A DNA stretch of 64,000 nt from Cyanobacterium sp. Dongsha4 (GTDB taxonomy: Bacteria > Cyanobacteriota > Cyanobacteriia > Cyanobacteriales > Cyanobacteriaceae): positions 4,105,326 to 4,169,325 of the forward strand of contig NZ_CP084098.1 in assembly GCF_036345015.1 (NCBI RefSeq), written 5' to 3'. Position numbers and translations under genes: made by a program. Positions 26,920 to 36,679 of the stretch are shown one piece after another (position 1 is the first letter of the stretch; every line of letters starts with the position of its first letter). The notes under the pieces were generated by a model. The model was not told where the DNA came from, did no database searches, and worked only from the letters and a program-made list of their open reading frames with translations.

Positions 26920-27438
26920 TTACGACATTGCGGACTCATCTAAGGGTAAAACCCCACGATTATTTAATACTTCTTGTAATTGTTCTTCATCATCTTTACT
27001 GAGAGAAGTACGAAGAATCTTGCCACCATATTTACTTACTTCATCTAAAACCTTATCTGGAGTGACTTTTTTTATCAAGATAAATAATGCAGAGGTATCG
27101 GGGCATAAAGTTTCCCCTAATTCACGCATAAATTCATCATCTACACCAATGTCACTCAATGCACCACCGATCGCACCTGTTGCCGCACCTACCGCCGCAC
27201 CAAATAAAGGCACTAAGAATAATGTTCCAATTAATAAACCCCAAAAACCTCCACTGGTTGCCCCTGCGGCGGTTAAGTTAATGGCTTGTTTAAGTTTGAC
27301 TTTTCCTTCTGCATTTTTGACTACTACTGCCGCATCCTCTAATTCGATTAAATGTTCTCTTTGTAGTTTTGCGAGGGTTAGTCTTACTTCTTCTGCCTTG
27401 AATATATCATCATAGGCGATCGCAATTAAATGACTCAT
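26920..27438 (-). CDS. DUF1269 domain-containing protein
   Basis: 172 aa. It has a soluble alpha/beta N-terminal part (LIAIAYDDIFKAEEVRLTLAKLQRE), a central Gly/Ala-rich hydrophobic segment (residues about 58-95, ATSGGFWGLLIGTLFLVPLF then GAAVGAATGAIGG) that could insert in or associate with a membrane, and a C-terminal part with ALFILIKKVTPDKVLDEV. This layout is that of DUF1269 proteins, function unknown. Stands alone between prk and the VanY-type peptidase, all on the minus strand but well separated. Confidence 0.88.
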   Translation of the reverse strand: MSHLIAIAYDDIFKAEEVRLTLAKLQREHLIELEDAAVVVKNAEGKVKLKQAINLTAAGATSGGFWGLLIGTLFLVPLFGAAVGAATGAIGGALSDIGVDDEFMRELGETLCPDTSALFILIKKVTPDKVLDEVSKYGGKILRTSLSKDDEEQLQEVLNNRGVLPLDESAMS

Positions 27439-27522
27439 AATACTTTTTTATGTGAGTATAGTTTTGACTAGATTTAATGTAACAATTATTACTATCGTTA
27501 GATCTAAAATTTTTTGGAAGAC

Positions 27523-28305
27523 TTACATTTGCGGTTGTAAATTAGTCTTTAATTCACGGGCTTTATAAAAGGTTTCTAAGCTATGGGTATCCCCTACAAA
27601 GCGCCAATGCCAAGGCTCATAACTAATTCCTTGTAAATTATCTTCAGGAAAAGATAACTCAAAGCTATATTTCGCCGCATTAGCTTCTAACCAACGAAAA
27701 GCGGCTGTTTGTTCAAAATTAGTGTTTAGATTTGTTGCAGGAGCATTTCCATCTCCAATATCTACCGCATAACCAGTATGATGTTCACTATAACCCGGAG
27801 GCGCACTTACTTCGGCCCGTTTTGAGGTTTCCTGTTTTCTTTGTTCTTTGATATTGAAAAATAGATATTCTTGCTCATCAATGGTTCTGAATCCTGAAAT
27901 AGCTACCAAGATAATACCATTTCTCCTCGCATCAGACTGCATTTGTAAAAATTTCTCTGCGGCTTTTGCTCTCAACTTGATTCTACCATCGGCTGTAATA
28001 GATTTTAACTCGCTCACAGGTGCTTGTTTATAGCCTAAATGTCCGAGGATGTTTTCTGGTATTTTAACCGTATCTGACGAAGAAGGATTATTTTCAGTAG
28101 TGGCTATATTTTCTGGGATTGTTTCTGAGGCGGTTACTGACGGGGTATCTTGTTGCTGAGATTGAGATGATTGAGTTTGAGAAAATAACCAAAAAAGAGA
28201 CATGGTAATGATTGCACTTCCCAAAACCAAGAAAATACTAAATGGGAAAGGCTTATTCTGAGGCGTAGTATTAATTTTTCTTTGGGCAACGGGTATCTCA
28301 TCCAT
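27523..28305 (-). CDS. membrane-anchored D-alanyl-D-alanine carboxypeptidase (M15B, VanY-like)
   Basis: 260 aa from the ATG at 28305; a GTG at 28314 in the same frame is possible. One N-terminal transmembrane segment (residues about 20-42) is followed by a Ser/Gln/Thr linker and the M15B domain. Zinc and catalytic residues are in place: His175 and Asp182 in GYSEHHTGYAVDIGDG, Glu230 and His233 in YEPWHWRFVG, with SGFRTIDEQ upstream. It should trim the terminal D-Ala from peptidoglycan stem peptides in the periplasm. No vancomycin-resistance genes are nearby, so a housekeeping wall role is likely. Confidence 0.92.
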   Translation of the reverse strand: MDEIPVAQRKINTTPQNKPFPFSIFLVLGSAIITMSLFWLFSQTQSSQSQQQDTPSVTASETIPENIATTENNPSSSDTVKIPENILGHLGYKQAPVSELKSITADGRIKLRAKAAEKFLQMQSDARRNGIILVAISGFRTIDEQEYLFFNIKEQRKQETSKRAEVSAPPGYSEHHTGYAVDIGDGNAPATNLNTNFEQTAAFRWLEANAAKYSFELSFPEDNLQGISYEPWHWRFVGDTHSLETFYKARELKTNLQPQM

Positions 28306-28483
28306 AAAAGACACTGAGGGTTATTTGTTGATAATTTTTAATTTTACACCATTATAATATATCAGTTTTAGTATTAATTGTTAGCTTAATATCTTGTTTT
28401 AAATTAATCTTATTTTTATTTTTTTTGATATATTTAAGTTTATACTAAAGATAGTAAAAATATTGATAAAATTACCATAAATC

Positions 28484-29632
28484 ATGAGTTATAATGTAGA
28501 AAATTCTGTACTAGAAAGATATGAGTTAGGAGCAAAAGAACATCAACCTAGTTTATGCTGTCCAACAGATTATGATCAATCTTATTTAGCTGTTATTCCT
28601 GAAGAAATTATCACGAAAGATTATGGGTGTGGCGATCCTACTCGTTATGTTAATTTAGGAGAAACGGTTTTAGATTTAGGTTCAGGAGCAGGGAAAAACT
28701 GTTATATTATCGCTCAGAAAGTAGGAAAAAATGGACGAGTAATCGGGGTAGATTTTAATGATGAGATGTTAAGTTTAGCTCAAAAATATCAATCAGAAAT
28801 AGCTCATAAAATTGGCTATAATAATACTGCTTTTATGAAAGGAAAAATTCAAGATTTACAGTTACCTTTAAACAAAATTGAATCTTATTTAAACCTTCAT
28901 CCTATTCAGAATTTATCACAATTAAGAAACTTTGAAGCAGAGTGCGATCGCCTCCGTCAAGAAGAAACTTTAATTAAAGATAATTCTATTGATGTTGTGA
29001 TTTCTAACTGTGTTTTAAATTTGGTCAAAACAGAAGATAAAAAACAATTGTTTGCAGAAATTTATCGAGTGTTAAAAAAAGGTGGTAGAGCAGTTATTTC
29101 AGATATAGTTTGTGATGAAGATTTGCCTCCAGAAATTATCAATGATCCTGAATTATGGAGTGGATGTATTGCTGGTGCTTTTAGAGAAGATTTATTTTTA
29201 GAAATGTTTGCAGAAGCAGGATTTTATGGCATCGAAATACTAACAAGACAAGATTCTCCTTGGCAAGTAATTAATGGCATCGAATTTCGCTCATTAACAG
29301 TTAGAGCTTATAAAGGTAAAGAGGGAGAGTGTTTAGAAAGAAATCAAGCAATTATTTATAAAGGTCCTTGGAAAAAAGTTGAAGACGATGATGGACATAC
29401 TTTTTACAGAGGAGAAAGAATGGCGGTTTGTGATAAAACTTTTCAGATTATGACCCAAGAAAATAGTCCTTATTCTTCATCCATAATAGGTATTAATCCT
29501 TTAGAAGAAATTTCTTTAGAAAAGGCTCAAAATTTTAATTGTAATAGTGATATTAAACGTGATCCCAAAATAACTAAAGGAAGTTTTTATCAAGAAAATA
29601 AAATTATTAATAAAAAGCAAAGTTGTTGCTAA
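28484..29632 (+). CDS. arsM: arsenite methyltransferase-like SAM-dependent methyltransferase
   Basis: 382 aa. The SAM motif VLDLGSGAGKNCYI is at 62-75. Four cysteines sit where ArsM proteins bind arsenic: Cys26 (SLCCPTDYD), Cys49 (DYGCGDPTRY), Cys176 (VISNCVLNL) and Cys228 (WSGCIAGA). Spacing matches known ArsM except for an insertion of about 25 residues around 120-165. The C-terminus ends in another Cys pair. ArsM methylates arsenite to mono-, di- and trimethyl arsenicals and supplies precursors for arsenosugars. ArsJ lies 5 kb away and ArsS 34 kb away. A general methyltransferase is the alternative, but the cysteines favour arsenic. Confidence 0.78.
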   Translation: MSYNVENSVLERYELGAKEHQPSLCCPTDYDQSYLAVIPEEIITKDYGCGDPTRYVNLGETVLDLGSGAGKNCYIIAQKVGKNGRVIGVDFNDEMLSLAQKYQSEIAHKIGYNNTAFMKGKIQDLQLPLNKIESYLNLHPIQNLSQLRNFEAECDRLRQEETLIKDNSIDVVISNCVLNLVKTEDKKQLFAEIYRVLKKGGRAVISDIVCDEDLPPEIINDPELWSGCIAGAFREDLFLEMFAEAGFYGIEILTRQDSPWQVINGIEFRSLTVRAYKGKEGECLERNQAIIYKGPWKKVEDDDGHTFYRGERMAVCDKTFQIMTQENSPYSSSIIGINPLEEISLEKAQNFNCNSDIKRDPKITKGSFYQENKIINKKQSCC

Positions 29633-29768
29633 TATTAAACCTTAAATTACTTGAGTTCAGAGCAAAAATTTAGGGATATGAATAAAACCTGTAATTTCTT
29701 TTATGCTGAATCAATGGATAGTCAATTTTCCAACTTGAAGTATTAGTTACTGACTTCCACGACCTAGA

Positions 29769-29786
29769 GGTTGAATATATTCAACC
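29769..29786. terminator. 18-bp perfect palindrome between convergent genes
   Basis: GGTTGAATATATTCAACC is a perfect inverted repeat located between the convergent arsM-like and HtrA genes. A close relative sits at 48002-48022, also between convergent genes. A bidirectional terminator or dispersed palindromic repeat is the likely identity; there is no T run. Confidence 0.45.
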
Positions 29787-29844
29787 CCTACCCACTTTTA
29801 AAAATCCCCTAACACCATCAGACACTCCCAACTCAGGTATTAAT

Positions 29845-31020
29845 TTATTGCTGAGTTCTCATTTGTGCTGTTTTTAAGCTCAATTGTAATTGTTGTTGAT
29901 TACGAATGACGGTAAAACGAAGACTTTGATTAATACTGGTGTTTTCTACCAATTTTTGTAATTGGTTAGCATCTTTGATGGCTTGATTATCCACTTTGAT
30001 GATGACATCTCCTCGACGCATTCCTCCAGCTTCTGCAGGGGTGTTTGGTAGAACTCTCATGACTAAAACTCCTTCTACTTCGGGAATTAAAAAAGTCGTA
30101 TTGGGATCTTGATTATTTTTTCTGGCTAATTCTGGGGTAATATTTACCATCTGAATACCGACATAAGGATGAGGTACTTCTTTTCCTGCCACTAATGTTC
30201 CCTGTAACTGTTTAGCCTTATTAATGGGGATGGCAAATCCAATTCCCATGGCATCAGCACGAATAGCTGTGTTAATACCTATGACTTCTCCTTGGGCATT
30301 TAAAAGGGGGCCTCCTGAATTACCGGGGTTAATGGCGGCATCGGTTTGCAAGAAATCAATTCTTTTATCGAGAATACCCACTTCTGAAGAAGGACGATTT
30401 AAGGTACTAATAATCCCTAAAGTTACGGTATTATCCAAACCAACAGGGTTTCCAACTGCGATCGCCCAATCTCCTACTTTAACTTGATCAGAATTACCTA
30501 AAGATGCTACAGGTAAACTTTGCCCTTGAGAATTAATTTTTACCACCGCTAAATCTGTTACCTCATCAGCACCTTTAACTTCTCCTTGAAAACTGCGCCC
30601 ATCTTTGAGAGTGACTGTGACCCTATCTGCTCCACTTACCACATGAGCATTAGTCAAAATTACTCCATTATTATCAATGATAAAGCCAGAACCTAATCCC
30701 GTCACAACTCTTTCTCTGGGAACGGTATTACGAAATTGATCGCCGAAAAATTGACGGAAAAAGGGATCATCGAAAAAAGGATCAAACGACCTTGTTACTG
30801 TTTTTTCTGTATCGATACGTACGACTGAATTACCTGTTTTTTCTACTGCTCGTGCTACAAAACTATCTTCTGTGATGGTGGTAGGAATTTGTGCAACTAT
30901 TCCATCGTTAACCAACGTTTGGGCACTTAAATGACTCATTCCTGAAAATGTCAGAGCAACTCCCACGATAATAGCTGTTAAATGGGAGGCAAATTGACCA
31001 ATAGACTTAGAAATTCTCAT
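29845..31020 (-). CDS. HtrA/Deg-family trypsin-like serine protease with PDZ domain
   Basis: 391 aa from the ATG at 31020 (a TTG at 31032 also opens the frame). N-terminal signal or anchor at residues about 9-33. Catalytic triad His126 (LTNAHVV), Asp156 (TDLAVVKI) and Ser235 (GNSGGPLL), followed by one PDZ domain from about 285 (GVLVMRVLPNTPAEAGGMRRGDVI). Matches the cyanobacterial HhoA/HhoB/HtrA trio, periplasmic proteases and chaperones in light and heat stress; I cannot say which of the three it is. Confidence 0.94.
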   Translation of the reverse strand: MRISKSIGQFASHLTAIIVGVALTFSGMSHLSAQTLVNDGIVAQIPTTITEDSFVARAVEKTGNSVVRIDTEKTVTRSFDPFFDDPFFRQFFGDQFRNTVPRERVVTGLGSGFIIDNNGVILTNAHVVSGADRVTVTLKDGRSFQGEVKGADEVTDLAVVKINSQGQSLPVASLGNSDQVKVGDWAIAVGNPVGLDNTVTLGIISTLNRPSSEVGILDKRIDFLQTDAAINPGNSGGPLLNAQGEVIGINTAIRADAMGIGFAIPINKAKQLQGTLVAGKEVPHPYVGIQMVNITPELARKNNQDPNTTFLIPEVEGVLVMRVLPNTPAEAGGMRRGDVIIKVDNQAIKDANQLQKLVENTSINQSLRFTVIRNQQQLQLSLKTAQMRTQQ

Positions 31021-31440
31021 AAATTTATACAAGATACAATGATATTTATATTTTTTCTTATCAAGAGACGTAAAGGAATAAGATAATGGTTTCCTTGTTT
31101 ATAATCTTTATTTTTTATTGTAAAAGGAAGAGCTTTTTCTTTGGGTTGTTCAATTGTAGTGTTTTCCCCAAAAAGATGATAGATGCGATCGCACAACCTC
31201 ACTTCGTGGTCGCACTCTTGGCATTTGGCACGACATTTAATGATAAATAATAGTGGGAATTAAAGGAAAACTATGATAAATTAAGTCAATTTTTTTGGTA
31301 ATTTAGTAACTTTAATTAACTTTTCTATTTATTTTGGTTATATTCTCCTTCTCTTAACCTCCTAATTTTTCTTCGTGTCGAACTCAGGTTATTATTGATT
31401 AATTTGAGAAGATTTATTTTTGAATTGTCTAAAATTAAGC
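31021..31440. other. divergent promoter region between the HtrA-type and peptide-binding genes
   Basis: 420 bp with no credible gene. A 61-codon minus-strand frame (31017-31202) starts at a GTG, overlaps the start of the protease gene and shows no family features. A HIP1 octamer lies near 31187-31194 and a GAACTCAG motif at 31380-31387. No clear ribosome-binding site or terminator was identified. Confidence 0.45.
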
Positions 31441-33069
31441 ATGGTACAAATAAAAAAATTATTGAAGTATATCGGTTTAGGATTAATTTGTTGCAGTTTG
31501 ATAATTGCGTGTAGTGGAAATCCTAGTAATCAGAATACTTCCAATGGTTCAGCCTCGGAGAATGGTAGAATTAGTATCGGTACAACCTTAAAAGCGAGAA
31601 CTTTAGACCCTGCAGACAGTTATGAAACAGCAGGATTAAATCTTATTTACAATATAGCGGAGAGTCTTTACACATATAAACTAGGGACGACAGAATTAGT
31701 ACCCTTGTTAGCTGAAGCTATGCCTACTATTAGCGACGATGGTTTAGTTTATAAAATTCCCTTGAGACAGGGCGTTACATTCCACGACGACACGCCTTTT
31801 AATGCAGAGGGCATGAAATTTTCTTTAGATAGGTTTATGCAAAATGGTGGTAAACCATCATTTCTATTGAGTGATACTATCAGAGAAATTCAAGTAACGG
31901 GAGAGTATGAATTAACAATTACTCTTTATAAACCTTTTTCTGCTTTCACTGCTTTGTTAGCATTTCCCGGGGCGTGTGCTGTTTCCCCCCAAAATTATAC
32001 CATTGGTGAAGGGGAATTTAAGCCTAGCGAATTAATTGGTACTGGCCCCTATAAATTAAGTGCTTTTAATAGCGATTCTGTCAGTTTGGAAATATTTGAG
32101 AATTATTGGGGAGAAAAACCTGTTAATAAGGGTATTGATATTCAAATTTATGCGGGAAATTCTGCCAATTTATACAATAGCTTTTTAACTAATGCCATTG
32201 ATGTGGCTTATCAAACTTTTGCTCCTGAACAAATTACCACTTTGTTAAAAGAGTCCGAAAATGGTGCTTTTAATGTGATTGAAGGTTCTGGTACTGTGGT
32301 AAGTTATATGGTATTAAATCGTAATCAACCTCCTTTAGATCAGTTAAACGTTAGAAAAGCGATCGCACTTTTAATGAATCGTAGTTTAATGATTGAAAGG
32401 GTTTTACAGGGACAATCTGAACCTTTATATAGTTTAATCCCTACGGTATTTGACTCTTATCAACCTGTTTTTCAGACAGAGAATGAAAATGATAATATTC
32501 AACAGGCTAAACAATTATTAACAGAGGCAGGTTATTCTCCATCAAATCCTGCAGTTGTTGAAGTTTGGTATCCTTCTGCGTCTAAAACCCGTAGTGGGGT
32601 TGCTTCTACCTTAAAAGCGATCGCAGACCAACAATTAGAGGGTATAATCCAGTTTGTACCTAGTGGGGTAGAAAGTGCTACTGCTTTTAGTAATCTTGGC
32701 AAAGGGATTTATTCCAGTTTTTTAGGTGACTGGTATCCTGATTTTCTCGATGCAGATAACTATATCCAACCTTTTTTGCAATGTGTGCAAGGTAATGAAA
32801 CAGAAGGATGTTTGGAAGGAGGAGCGCAAACTCAAGGCTCTTTTTTCTACAGTGAGAAAATGAATGAATTAATTGATCAACAAAGGCAAGAAGAGGATTT
32901 AGCTAAAAGAAAGGCAATATTTGCCGAAATTCAGAATATTTTAGCGGAGGAAATTCCTTATATACCCCTTTGGCAAAATAAAGATTATGCTTTTTTCCAT
33001 AGCAATATTGAAGGGGTGAAAATTAATCCTAGTCAACAGTTTCCTTTTTGGACAATTAAAAATAATTAA
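31441..33069 (+). CDS. ABC transporter substrate-binding lipoprotein, oligopeptide type (SBP family 5)
   Basis: 542 aa from the ATG at 31441; the frame is open from a TTG at 31420. A lipoprotein signal with lipobox LIIACSGN places it on the periplasmic face of the inner membrane. The body matches family-5 solute-binding proteins: GRISIGTTLKARTLDPADS, GVTFHDDTPFNAEGMKFSLDR near residue 100, and a C-terminal PYIPLWQNKDY. Likely ligands are di- or oligopeptides; nickel binders belong to the same family. No permease or ATPase genes are adjacent, as is common for scattered cyanobacterial Opp systems. Confidence 0.92.
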   Translation: MVQIKKLLKYIGLGLICCSLIIACSGNPSNQNTSNGSASENGRISIGTTLKARTLDPADSYETAGLNLIYNIAESLYTYKLGTTELVPLLAEAMPTISDDGLVYKIPLRQGVTFHDDTPFNAEGMKFSLDRFMQNGGKPSFLLSDTIREIQVTGEYELTITLYKPFSAFTALLAFPGACAVSPQNYTIGEGEFKPSELIGTGPYKLSAFNSDSVSLEIFENYWGEKPVNKGIDIQIYAGNSANLYNSFLTNAIDVAYQTFAPEQITTLLKESENGAFNVIEGSGTVVSYMVLNRNQPPLDQLNVRKAIALLMNRSLMIERVLQGQSEPLYSLIPTVFDSYQPVFQTENENDNIQQAKQLLTEAGYSPSNPAVVEVWYPSASKTRSGVASTLKAIADQQLEGIIQFVPSGVESATAFSNLGKGIYSSFLGDWYPDFLDADNYIQPFLQCVQGNETEGCLEGGAQTQGSFFYSEKMNELIDQQRQEEDLAKRKAIFAEIQNILAEEIPYIPLWQNKDYAFFHSNIEGVKINPSQQFPFWTIKNN

Positions 33070-33252
33070 CTTCAGCTCTTAAAATATCGGATAAGGGCAG
33101 GTTTCGGGTTTTAGGTGGCAGGTTTGTTCGGGGAAAGATAAGTTATAATATTTCAAAATTAACAGCAGTTATAGGCTTTATTTTCTATTAACTTATCATC
33201 AACACTACAACCACCTAGAAGAAGCAAAAAGTAAAACATTTAAAAGAATCTA

Positions 33253-33864
33253 ATGAATAACTCAATTACCACAGAAGATTATAAAAAAAAGATGCAACGC
33301 CGTAAAGAAATTCAAGATAAACGGTTAGCAAATATGAAATCAGAAAAAGGTTTAATTATTGTCAATACAGGAGATGGAAAAGGAAAAACAACGGCGGCTT
33401 TGGGTATGGTAATGCGCAGTTTAGGTCATGGTTATAAGGTTGCTATTATACAGTTTATTAAAGGAGCGTGGGAACCTGCCGAGAAAGAAGTATTAGAAAA
33501 ATGGTCTGGGCAATTAGAGTTTTATGCTATGGGAGAAGGCTTTACATGGGAAACTCAAGATCGAGAAAAAGATATTTTTATGGCAAATAAAGCATGGGAA
33601 AAAGCTATAGAATTTATCTTAAATCCTGACTATAAATTAGTATTATTAGATGAGATTAATATTGCTCTAAAATTAGATTATTTAAACTTAGAAGAAGTGT
33701 TAAAAACTTTACAACAAAAACCTCAAGATAGTCATGTTATCTTAACAGGAAGAGGTGCAAAAAAAGAGCTGATAGAAATGGCTGATTTAGTAACAGAAAT
33801 GAAGTTAATTAAACACCCATTTAAAGAGCAAGGAATTAAAGCACAACCCGGCATCGAATTTTAA
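33253..33864 (+). CDS. cobO: cob(I)yrinic acid a,c-diamide adenosyltransferase (CobO/CobA/BtuR type)
   Basis: 203 aa. The reversed-type P-loop VNTGDGKGKTTAALGMVMRS lies at residues 38-57, followed by VAIIQFIKGAW and YKLVLLDEIN, all diagnostic of this family. It transfers the 5'-deoxyadenosyl group from ATP to reduced cobalt to form adenosylcobinamide or adenosylcobalamin precursors. It is not in an operon with other corrin genes here; convergent with arsJ, whose stop lies 58 bp away. Confidence 0.95.
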   Translation: MNNSITTEDYKKKMQRRKEIQDKRLANMKSEKGLIIVNTGDGKGKTTAALGMVMRSLGHGYKVAIIQFIKGAWEPAEKEVLEKWSGQLEFYAMGEGFTWETQDREKDIFMANKAWEKAIEFILNPDYKLVLLDEINIALKLDYLNLEEVLKTLQQKPQDSHVILTGRGAKKELIEMADLVTEMKLIKHPFKEQGIKAQPGIEF

Positions 33865-33922
33865 TTATTACTTTAAGAAAGGAGTCAGGAGTTTTTAATC
33901 ATTAATTGCCCTTTGCTTCTTT

Positions 33923-35164
33923 TTACGTCTCATGTGTTAATTCATTCCCACTATCTAAAGCTCTAACTGGAGGCAATTTTGTCGAGACTAAAGCCGCAAC
34001 CAAGACAAATACACTGGAAAACCATAAACAACCTTCAATACCCATAGTTTGGTAAACGATACCAGAGGTAATTGTACCAAGTAAACGCCCTCCAGAGTTT
34101 GCCATATAATAAAAGCCTACGTTTAAGGCAACGTCATCATCTTCTGTATAGGCTAACACTAGATAAGAATGCACCGCCGAGTTAAAGGCAAAGACGATTC
34201 CAAAGATAATTAAACCTCCTGTAATCACAATCTGGGGCGGAAAACCTGCCATAAATGCAAGTGCGATCGCGGCTGGTATAATAGTTAAAATAGAAGTCCA
34301 AATTTGGATAGTTTTTCCTTGAGGGGCTTTGCCTTCTTGATTTTGTCTTAGAATTATTGGAGACAAAGATTGTACGATACCGTAACCAATTACCCAACAA
34401 GCCATATAAGTACCTACTTGGATAAAACTCCAACCCAATTCTGTGCGAAAAAATACGGGTAAAGCAACGACAAACCATATATCTCTTGCACCAAATAAAA
34501 AAAATCTGGCGGCGGATAAAATATTAATGGCTTTACTCTTAGAAAATAACTGTTTAAATTTAACCTTTGCTTTAATTTTGCCCAAATTTTTCGGTAAAAA
34601 CCTACCACTTAAAAAGATGATAAATAAAACCGCCGCTTGATAAAATAATGCCTTTTCAAAACCGAATAATTGTAGTAAAGTTGCCCCCACAAAAAAGCCA
34701 ATTCCTTTTAACGCATTTTTTGAACCAGTAAGGATTGCTACCCACTTAAATAGCTTTGATTCTGCTTCTTTAGGCACAACTAAACGCACGGCACTTTTTG
34801 AACTCATCTTCGTCAAATCCTTTGCAATTCCTGAAAAGGCTTGGGATGTCATGACGTAAGTAACCTGAAACCAAATTGCCCAATTCGGATTAATTAAACC
34901 TAACATAACTAGGGCAAAAATCTGTAAACCAATACCACCATAAAGGGTTAATCTTAAGCCAAATTGTGAGCCAATCCAACCTCCTAAAAAGTTAGTGACA
35001 ATGCCAAAAATTTCATAAAAAAGGAATAAGAAAGCAATTTCTATGGGAGTAAAACCGAGTTTATTAAAGTGTAGTAAAACCAACATTCTTAATGCCCCAT
35101 CAGTGACGGTATAACCCCAATAGGCGGAGGTTACGAGGGCATAATTCTTTATATTATTATCCAT
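33923..35164 (-). CDS. arsJ: ArsJ, organoarsenical (1-arseno-3-phosphoglycerate) efflux MFS permease
   Basis: 413 aa with about 11-12 hydrophobic helices. The N-terminal NYALVTSAYWGYTVTDGALRM and SQAFSGIAKDLTKMSSKSAVR segments are characteristic of ArsJ rather than other MFS carriers. The upstream gene, on the same strand, encodes the matching GAPDH that makes 1-arseno-3-phosphoglycerate, which ArsJ exports; outside the cell it breaks down to arsenate. The pair thus gives arsenate resistance without reduction to arsenite. The two genes are separated by 208 bp. Confidence 0.92.
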   Translation of the reverse strand: MDNNIKNYALVTSAYWGYTVTDGALRMLVLLHFNKLGFTPIEIAFLFLFYEIFGIVTNFLGGWIGSQFGLRLTLYGGIGLQIFALVMLGLINPNWAIWFQVTYVMTSQAFSGIAKDLTKMSSKSAVRLVVPKEAESKLFKWVAILTGSKNALKGIGFFVGATLLQLFGFEKALFYQAAVLFIIFLSGRFLPKNLGKIKAKVKFKQLFSKSKAINILSAARFFLFGARDIWFVVALPVFFRTELGWSFIQVGTYMACWVIGYGIVQSLSPIILRQNQEGKAPQGKTIQIWTSILTIIPAAIALAFMAGFPPQIVITGGLIIFGIVFAFNSAVHSYLVLAYTEDDDVALNVGFYYMANSGGRLLGTITSGIVYQTMGIEGCLWFSSVFVLVAALVSTKLPPVRALDSGNELTHET

Positions 35165-35338
35165 AATTTTTCATAAGTAAATATGATTGTTATTTAAGTT
35201 TTCAGAAATAAAAATTAGGAGATTTACGAAGATATAAAAGTATGAGTTAATTTTTTATAACAATATCTATTAAACTTGAGTTAATAATTAAGAGAAAACG
35301 AATTTATAATAGTTTTTTGTCAATATATATTTAATTTA

Positions 35339-35372
35339 ACTCCGAACTCCGAACCCCGAACTCCGAACTCAG
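35339..35372. repeat. GAGTTCG heptamer repeat (inverted orientation)
   Basis: Read on the minus strand, about four imperfect GAGTTCG/GGGTTCG units preceded by CTGAGTTC abut the stop codon of the GAPDH gene. The same heptamer occurs at 19245-19270 and 51370-51395. It sits in the gap between the GAPDH and arsJ genes. Confidence 0.75.
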
Positions 35373-36371
35373 TTAATTTGCTATTTTATTAACTAATTCA
35401 ATAAGACGATTTGAATAACCCCATTCGTTGTCATACCAAGCTAAAATCTTCACTTGGGTGTCATCAATTACCATGGTGGAAAGGGCATCGATAATACTCG
35501 ATCGCGCATCGTCTTTGTAATCTATTGAAACCAATGGGCGTTCTTCATAACCTAAAATGCCTTTTAAAGGGGCGGTTTCTGAGGCTTCTTTCAATAGTTG
35601 ATTAACTTCAACTACGGTAGTTTTACGATTGACTTCAAAAACACAATCCGTTAAGGAAGCATTTAACATCGGCACTCTGACGGCTATGCCGTTTAATTTT
35701 CCTTGTAACTCAGGATAAATAAGTACGATCGCAGTTGCTGACCCCGTAGTGGTAGGAATAAGAGATTGTAAACAAGACCTCGCCCTTCTCAAATCTTTAT
35801 GAGGTGCATCCACAACGGTTTGAGTATTGGTGACATCGTGAATAGTAGTGATAACCCCGTGTTTGATACCTAAACCCTCATGAATTACTTTTACCACAGG
35901 GGCTAAACAGTTTGTAGTACAAGAAGCGGCAGTTAAAAGATGATGTTTTTCAGGATTGTAGAGATAATCATTTACTCCTACTACAACATTAAGAGCATTT
36001 TCCTTCACTGGTGCGGCAACAACAACTTTTTTCACACCATTTTCAAAGTAGGAGTTAAGGGTTTCTGGGGTACGAAATTTACCTGAACTTTCGATGACTA
36101 AATCCACCCCCAAATCTTGCCAAGGTACTTCTTGAGGGGTAGCATAACTGCTGAAAGAAATATATTGACTATCAATACATATTTTCTCATGTTCTATGGT
36201 AGGGGATTTATGCCAACGTCCATGCACCGAGTCAAATTCCAACAAATGAGCGGCCGTTTCAACACCCCCTTTTAGTTCGTTAATATGGACAAATTCAAGG
36301 TTTGGATTACCCCAACCAGCCCTTAATGCTAATCTACCAATTCTGCCAAAGCCATTAATACCAATGCGCAT
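35373..36371 (-). CDS. ArsJ-associated glyceraldehyde-3-phosphate dehydrogenase
   Basis: 332 aa from the ATG at 36371; a TTG at 36383 also opens the frame. NAD-binding start [20 protein letters not shown], catalytic Cys151 in [11 protein letters not shown] and His178 in [10 protein letters not shown]. Sequence features such as [25 protein letters not shown] distinguish the ArsJ-linked group from glycolytic Gap1 and Calvin-cycle Gap2. With arsenate as substrate in place of phosphate it forms 1-arseno-3-phosphoglycerate, the cargo of ArsJ encoded next on the same strand. No ArsR regulator gene is visible beside the pair. Confidence 0.92.
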   Translation of the reverse strand: MRIGINGFGRIGRLALRAGWGNPNLEFVHINELKGGVETAAHLLEFDSVHGRWHKSPTIEHEKICIDSQYISFSSYATPQEVPWQDLGVDLVIESSGKFRTPETLNSYFENGVKKVVVAAPVKENALNVVVGVNDYLYNPEKHHLLTAASCTTNCLAPVVKVIHEGLGIKHGVITTIHDVTNTQTVVDAPHKDLRRARSCLQSLIPTTTGSATAIVLIYPELQGKLNGIAVRVPMLNASLTDCVFEVNRKTTVVEVNQLLKEASETAPLKGILGYEERPLVSIDYKDDARSSIIDALSTMVIDDTQVKILAWYDNEWGYSNRLIELVNKIAN

Positions 36372-36679
36372 ATTATTAACCAATCAAATAATATTGTTAT
36401 ATTTTTTGTAGTTGATAAACTATCAATACTCTTTTTCTTTTGAATATAGATAATTTGAGAGGTTTCAATTATTCTCTGTCTTGATATATTATAGTCTCAT
36501 ATCAAAATAAATTGATTTAAGGATAGGTTAAGAGTATCGCAAAAACTTTGGATTGTGGGAGAGAGGTAATAGGTAATAGTTGGGAGTCAGGAGTCAGAAG
36601 TTAGGGTGTTGGGAGATTAGGGAGGGGAAACTAGCTCTTAATTCTTCATTCCTAATTAAAATCTATTTCACTAGAGTAA

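Noticed and set aside
31017-31202. 61-codon minus-strand frame overlapping the HtrA gene start
   Set aside because: GTG start, overlaps the better-supported protease start, no family resemblance.
33070-33252. Possible cobalamin riboswitch before cobO (and before cbiA and cbiT)
   Set aside because: I looked for the conserved B12-box sequence and paired arms in these leaders and did not find them.
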